Below the pieces are notes generated by a model. The model made no database searches, was not told the origin of the DNA, and saw only the letters and a list, made by a program, of their open reading frames with translations. Position numbers and translations under genes: made by a program. A stretch of DNA of 64,000 nucleotides, from positions 186,001 through 250,000 of the forward strand of contig NZ_VIWW01000001.1 of the NCBI RefSeq assembly GCF_007829885.1, in the 5' to 3' direction. This document shows, piece by piece, positions 61,496 to 64,000 of this stretch (within the stretch, counting starts at the first letter, position 1; the number at the start of each line of letters is the position of its first letter). The DNA is from Streptomyces brevispora. Its GTDB lineage: Bacteria > Actinomycetota > Actinomycetes > Streptomycetales > Streptomycetaceae.

Positions 61496-64000
61496 GTGTC
61501 TTTCTCCGGGCTGTAGAAGTGCTGCTCCCAGGTGGTGCCGCCGTCAGCGGTCGACAGTATGGTGCCCTCGTCGCCGATGATCCAGAGGGCCTCGGGCGAG
61601 AGGACCCGGACGTTCCAGAGGGACACTCCCGCGCCTGTGGCCGTCAGGGTCCAGGTCAGGCCCCCGTCGAGGGTCAGTACGGCTGTGTCGCTGCGGCCCA
61701 CCGCCATGCCGGTCCGGCCGTCCGGGGTGAAGTGCACGGCGGTGAGGTTCTGTCGGGTCGGGCCGCTGATCCGCCGCCAGGTGGCGCCGCCGTCCCGGGT
61801 GTGCGCGACGACGCCCTTGTGGCCGACCGCCCACGCCGTCCGCGGGTCCACCGCGTGCACGTCGATCAGGTCGTCCTCGCCGCCGCTGTCCTGGCTGGTC
61901 CAGGTGGCGCCGCCGTCGGTGGTGGCGAAGACCGTGCCGCCCGTGCCCACCGCCCAGCCCGTGGCCCCGTCCGCGAAGTCGACCGCCCACAGGCCGCAGT
62001 CCTGGTGGGGGCTGGTCTGGTGGGTCCAGGTGGCGCCGCCGTCGGTGGTGGCGAGGACGGTACCGCCGTCGCCGACCGCCCAGGCCGTCAACGCGTCCGG
62101 GCGTACGTGGACTTCGATGAGGTCCTTGGTGCTGCCGCCGGCCTGTCGCGCCCAGGTCGTCCCCGCGTCCCTGGTCACCAGGATGGTGCCGGCCCGGCCC
62201 ACGGCCCATGCGGTCGAGCGGTCGGCCGGCGAGACCGAGTAGAGGTTCGCCGCGGTGCCGCTCGGCTGCGGCGCCCAGCGGGCCCCGTCCCGGCGGGCCA
62301 GTACCGTACCGCCGTCGCCGACCACCCAGCCGTCCCGGCCGCCGGGGAAGAGGTGGGCTCCGTACAGGTTGCGGCCGGTGCCGGCGACGCGCGAGGACCA
62401 GGTCGCGCCGCGGTCCGTGGTGGCGATCACTGAACTGCCGTCGCCGACCGCGTACACCTGGCTGCCGTCGGGTGCCGCCCAGACCGCCTTCAGGTTGTCC
62501 ACGACGCCGGCGGCCCGGCGGGTCCAGCTCGCGCCGCCGTCCTCGGTGGCCAGGACCGTGCCGCCGTCGCCGACCGCCCAGCCGTGCTCGCCGGCATCGG
62601 TGAACGCGACGCCCCGGAGCGGGACTTCGACCCCGGCGTCCTGCGCCTGCCAGGTGACGCCGGCGTCTTTCGTGGTCAGTACGGTGCCGGCGCCGCCGAC
62701 GACACGGGCGGCGCCGTCGGTGCCGGCGTGGACATGGGTCAGGGTCTGCCGGGTCGGGGTGTCCTGCCTGGTCCAGGTGGCGCCGCCGTCGTCGGTGGCG
62801 AGGACCGTGCCCTCGGCGCCGACCGCCCAGCCCTGCTTGCCCTCGGGGGCGAAGGCGACGCTCAGGAGGGGCAGTTCGGTGGGGGTGGCGGCCGGGTGCC
62901 AGGTGCGGCCGCCGTCCTCGGTCCGCAGGACCGTGCCGCCGTCACCGGCCGCCCAGCCGCGCTCGTCCTCGAAGTGCACGGCGTACAGGGGCCGTCCGAC
63001 GGCATCCTGGCGGGTCCAGCTCACCCCGCCGTCCTCGGTCGCGAGGATCGCGCCCGTGTCGGCCACCGCCCAGCCGCGTCGGGCGTCCGCCAGGAAGACG
63101 ACGTCCCAGATCAGTTCGCCGGTCCCGGTCCCGCCCACCTGCCAGGTGGCGCCGCCGTCCGCGCTGGCCGCCAGCAGACCGTCCCGGCCCATCGCCCAGC
63201 GGGCGGAGCCGGATCCGTACACACTGGTCAGGTCCTTGTGCATGCCGTCGAGTTGCGGGCTCCAGGTCTCGCCGCCGTCGCCCGTGGCCAGGATCAGGCC
63301 GCAGTCACCGACCATCCAGCCGTGCCGCGCGTCCGGCATCAGCGCGAGCGAGACCACGTCCGCGGCGGTGCCGCTGTGCTGCGGCGCCCAGGTGCGGCCG
63401 CCGTCGTGGGAGGCGAGGACCGCGCCGTCGTCGCCGGAGGTGCGGACCTCCCGGCCGTCCGGTGCCGCCCACAGCCCGTACAGGTCGAGGCCGGTCCCGG
63501 CGTCCTCGCGGATCCAGGTGGCGCCGCCGTCCTCGGAGCGCAGCAGGGTGCCCATCCGGCCGGCCGCCCAGCACAGCTCGCGCGAGACGGCGTAGATGCC
63601 GCGCAGGTCGTTCTCGGTGCCGCTCCGCTGCACCGTCCAGGTCCTGCCGCCGTCGGTGGTGGCGTGGATGGCCCCGTGCTTCCCGATGATCCAGGCGGTC
63701 CGGTCGTCCAGCGCGAAGCAGCGCGTGAAGCGGGTGTCGTCGGAGTGCTGCGGCTGCCAGCCGAGACCCCCGTCGGTGGAGACGAGGATGGTGCCGCTGT
63801 CGCCGACCGCCCAGCCGGTGCGGCCCGACGGCTCGAAGGAGACGCCGTAGAGGTTGCGGTCGGTGCCGGTGGAGCGGCGCTCCCAGGTGCGGCCGCCGTC
63901 CGTGGTGTGCAGGATCGTGCCGTCCCGGCCGGCTATCCAGCCGCGCTCGGTATCGGCGAAGCAGACCATGCGCAGGTCCTTGTCGGTGTCCCCCTGCGTG
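61492..64000 (-). CDS. YCF48/BNR-repeat beta-propeller protein, 5' end outside the window
   Basis: At least 835 codons of one repetitive protein; the frame is open to base 64000, so the true start is beyond the window. I count 20 repeats of about 41 residues, each on the plan LxxVxFxDxxxGWAVGxxGT then ILxTxDGGxTWxxQ. These are YCF48-like (photosystem II assembly factor) propeller blades; seven per propeller would give about three propellers. There is no visible membrane segment. It is co-translated with the RraA gene. Function is unknown; a scaffold or binding surface is plausible. Confidence 0.88.
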   Translation of the reverse strand, partial: TQGDTDKDLRMVCFADTERGWIAGRDGTILHTTDGGRTWERRSTGTDRNLYGVSFEPSGRTGWAVGDSGTILVSTDGGLGWQPQHSDDTRFTRCFALDDRTAWIIGKHGAIHATTDGGRTWTVQRSGTENDLRGIYAVSRELCWAAGRMGTLLRSEDGGATWIREDAGTGLDLYGLWAAPDGREVRTSGDDGAVLASHDGGRTWAPQHSGTAADVVSLALMPDARHGWMVGDCGLILATGDGGETWSPQLDGMHKDLTSVYGSGSARWAMGRDGLLAASADGGATWQVGGTGTGELIWDVVFLADARRGWAVADTGAILATEDGGVSWTRQDAVGRPLYAVHFEDERGWAAGDGGTVLRTEDGGRTWHPAATPTELPLLSVAFAPEGKQGWAVGAEGTVLATDDGGATWTRQDTPTRQTLTHVHAGTDGAARVVGGAGTVLTTKDAGVTWQAQDAGVEVPLRGVAFTDAGEHGWAVGDGGTVLATEDGGASWTRRAAGVVDNLKAVWAAPDGSQVYAVGDGSSVIATTDRGATWSSRVAGTGRNLYGAHLFPGGRDGWVVGDGGTVLARRDGARWAPQPSGTAANLYSVSPADRSTAWAVGRAGTILVTRDAGTTWARQAGGSTKDLIEVHVRPDALTAWAVGDGGTVLATTDGGATWTHQTSPHQDCGLWAVDFADGATGWAVGTGGTVFATTDGGATWTSQDSGGEDDLIDVHAVDPRTAWAVGHKGVVAHTRDGGATWRRISGPTRQNLTAVHFTPDGRTGMAVGRSDTAVLTLDGGLTWTLTATGAGVSLWNVRVLSPEALWIIGDEGTILSTADGGTTWEQHFYSPEKDT

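Noticed and set aside
61492..64000. Repetitive DNA as a possible CRISPR or satellite array
   Set aside because: The periodicity is at protein level (about 41 codons, variable sequence), matching YCF48/BNR blades rather than DNA repeats with spacers.

Overview
The window is high-GC actinobacterial DNA and reads as a Streptomyces chromosome. Supporting signs are GTG starts, strong purine-rich ribosome binding sites, chitinase direct-repeat promoters, an FMN riboswitch upstream of ribD, and single-gene matches to conserved Streptomyces core loci. No tRNA, rRNA or CRISPR array was seen. No similarity search was possible, so family names rest on motifs and memory of the families.

Region 1 (1-5.5 kb) is conserved core: the first codons of a polyprenol-phosphate mannosyltransferase, an amidohydrolase, an Lrp/AsnC regulator, small conserved proteins and an acyl-CoA dehydrogenase. 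It ends in a chitinase-type promoter (5452-5493) whose gene is missing.

Region 2 (5.5-26.2 kb) looks like a decaying genomic island, with an IS3-family remnant at its left edge and a tyrosine-integrase remnant at its right edge. It carries a set resembling the DosR/OsdR hypoxia-dormancy regulons: an Acg-like nitroreductase, universal stress proteins, phosphoketolase, two CBS-BON proteins, an HTH-PNPOx protein, a beta-CASP nuclease, a SulP transporter and zinc alcohol dehydrogenases. Many genes are broken by internal deletions or frameshifts (ADH, HAD phosphatase, GH65, one USP, SulP, a DUF6233-like gene). A Tat-exported multicopper oxidase with a TTA codon lies near the right end.

Region 3 (26.2-47 kb) returns to core: a C39-like peptidase, a uridine-kinase-like protein beside a DasR-like site, a candidate small RNA, a TPR-AAA+ ATPase, two CNNM/CorC membrane proteins, hisG-hisE, a complete riboflavin operon (ribD-ribE-ribM-ribBA-ribH) under an FMN riboswitch, a GH18 chitinase with an intact chitin box, a divergent ROK/MFS pair and a uracil permease.

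Region 4 (47.2-64 kb) is the most unusual part. Ten minus-strand genes with 4-bp overlaps or tiny gaps form one apparent operon (60644 to 47201), closed by a 15-bp hairpin. In transcription order they encode a stand-alone adenylation enzyme, an acyl-carrier domain fused to citrate synthase, an aconitase homologue, an unrecognised 460-residue protein, a dipeptide-epimerase-type enolase-superfamily enzyme, a D-2-hydroxyacid dehydrogenase, an NtaA/SnaA-type flavin monooxygenase, its flavin reductase and two ATP-grasp ligases. The inferred logic is carrier-bound acyl activation, Claisen-type condensation with an oxo acid, isomerisation, oxidation, then N- or C-oxidation and peptide bond formation, giving a small modified peptide. 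I do not recognise a described pathway with this set. Upstream, behind a strong terminator, are an RraA-like aldolase and a protein with at least 20 YCF48/BNR repeats that runs off the window.
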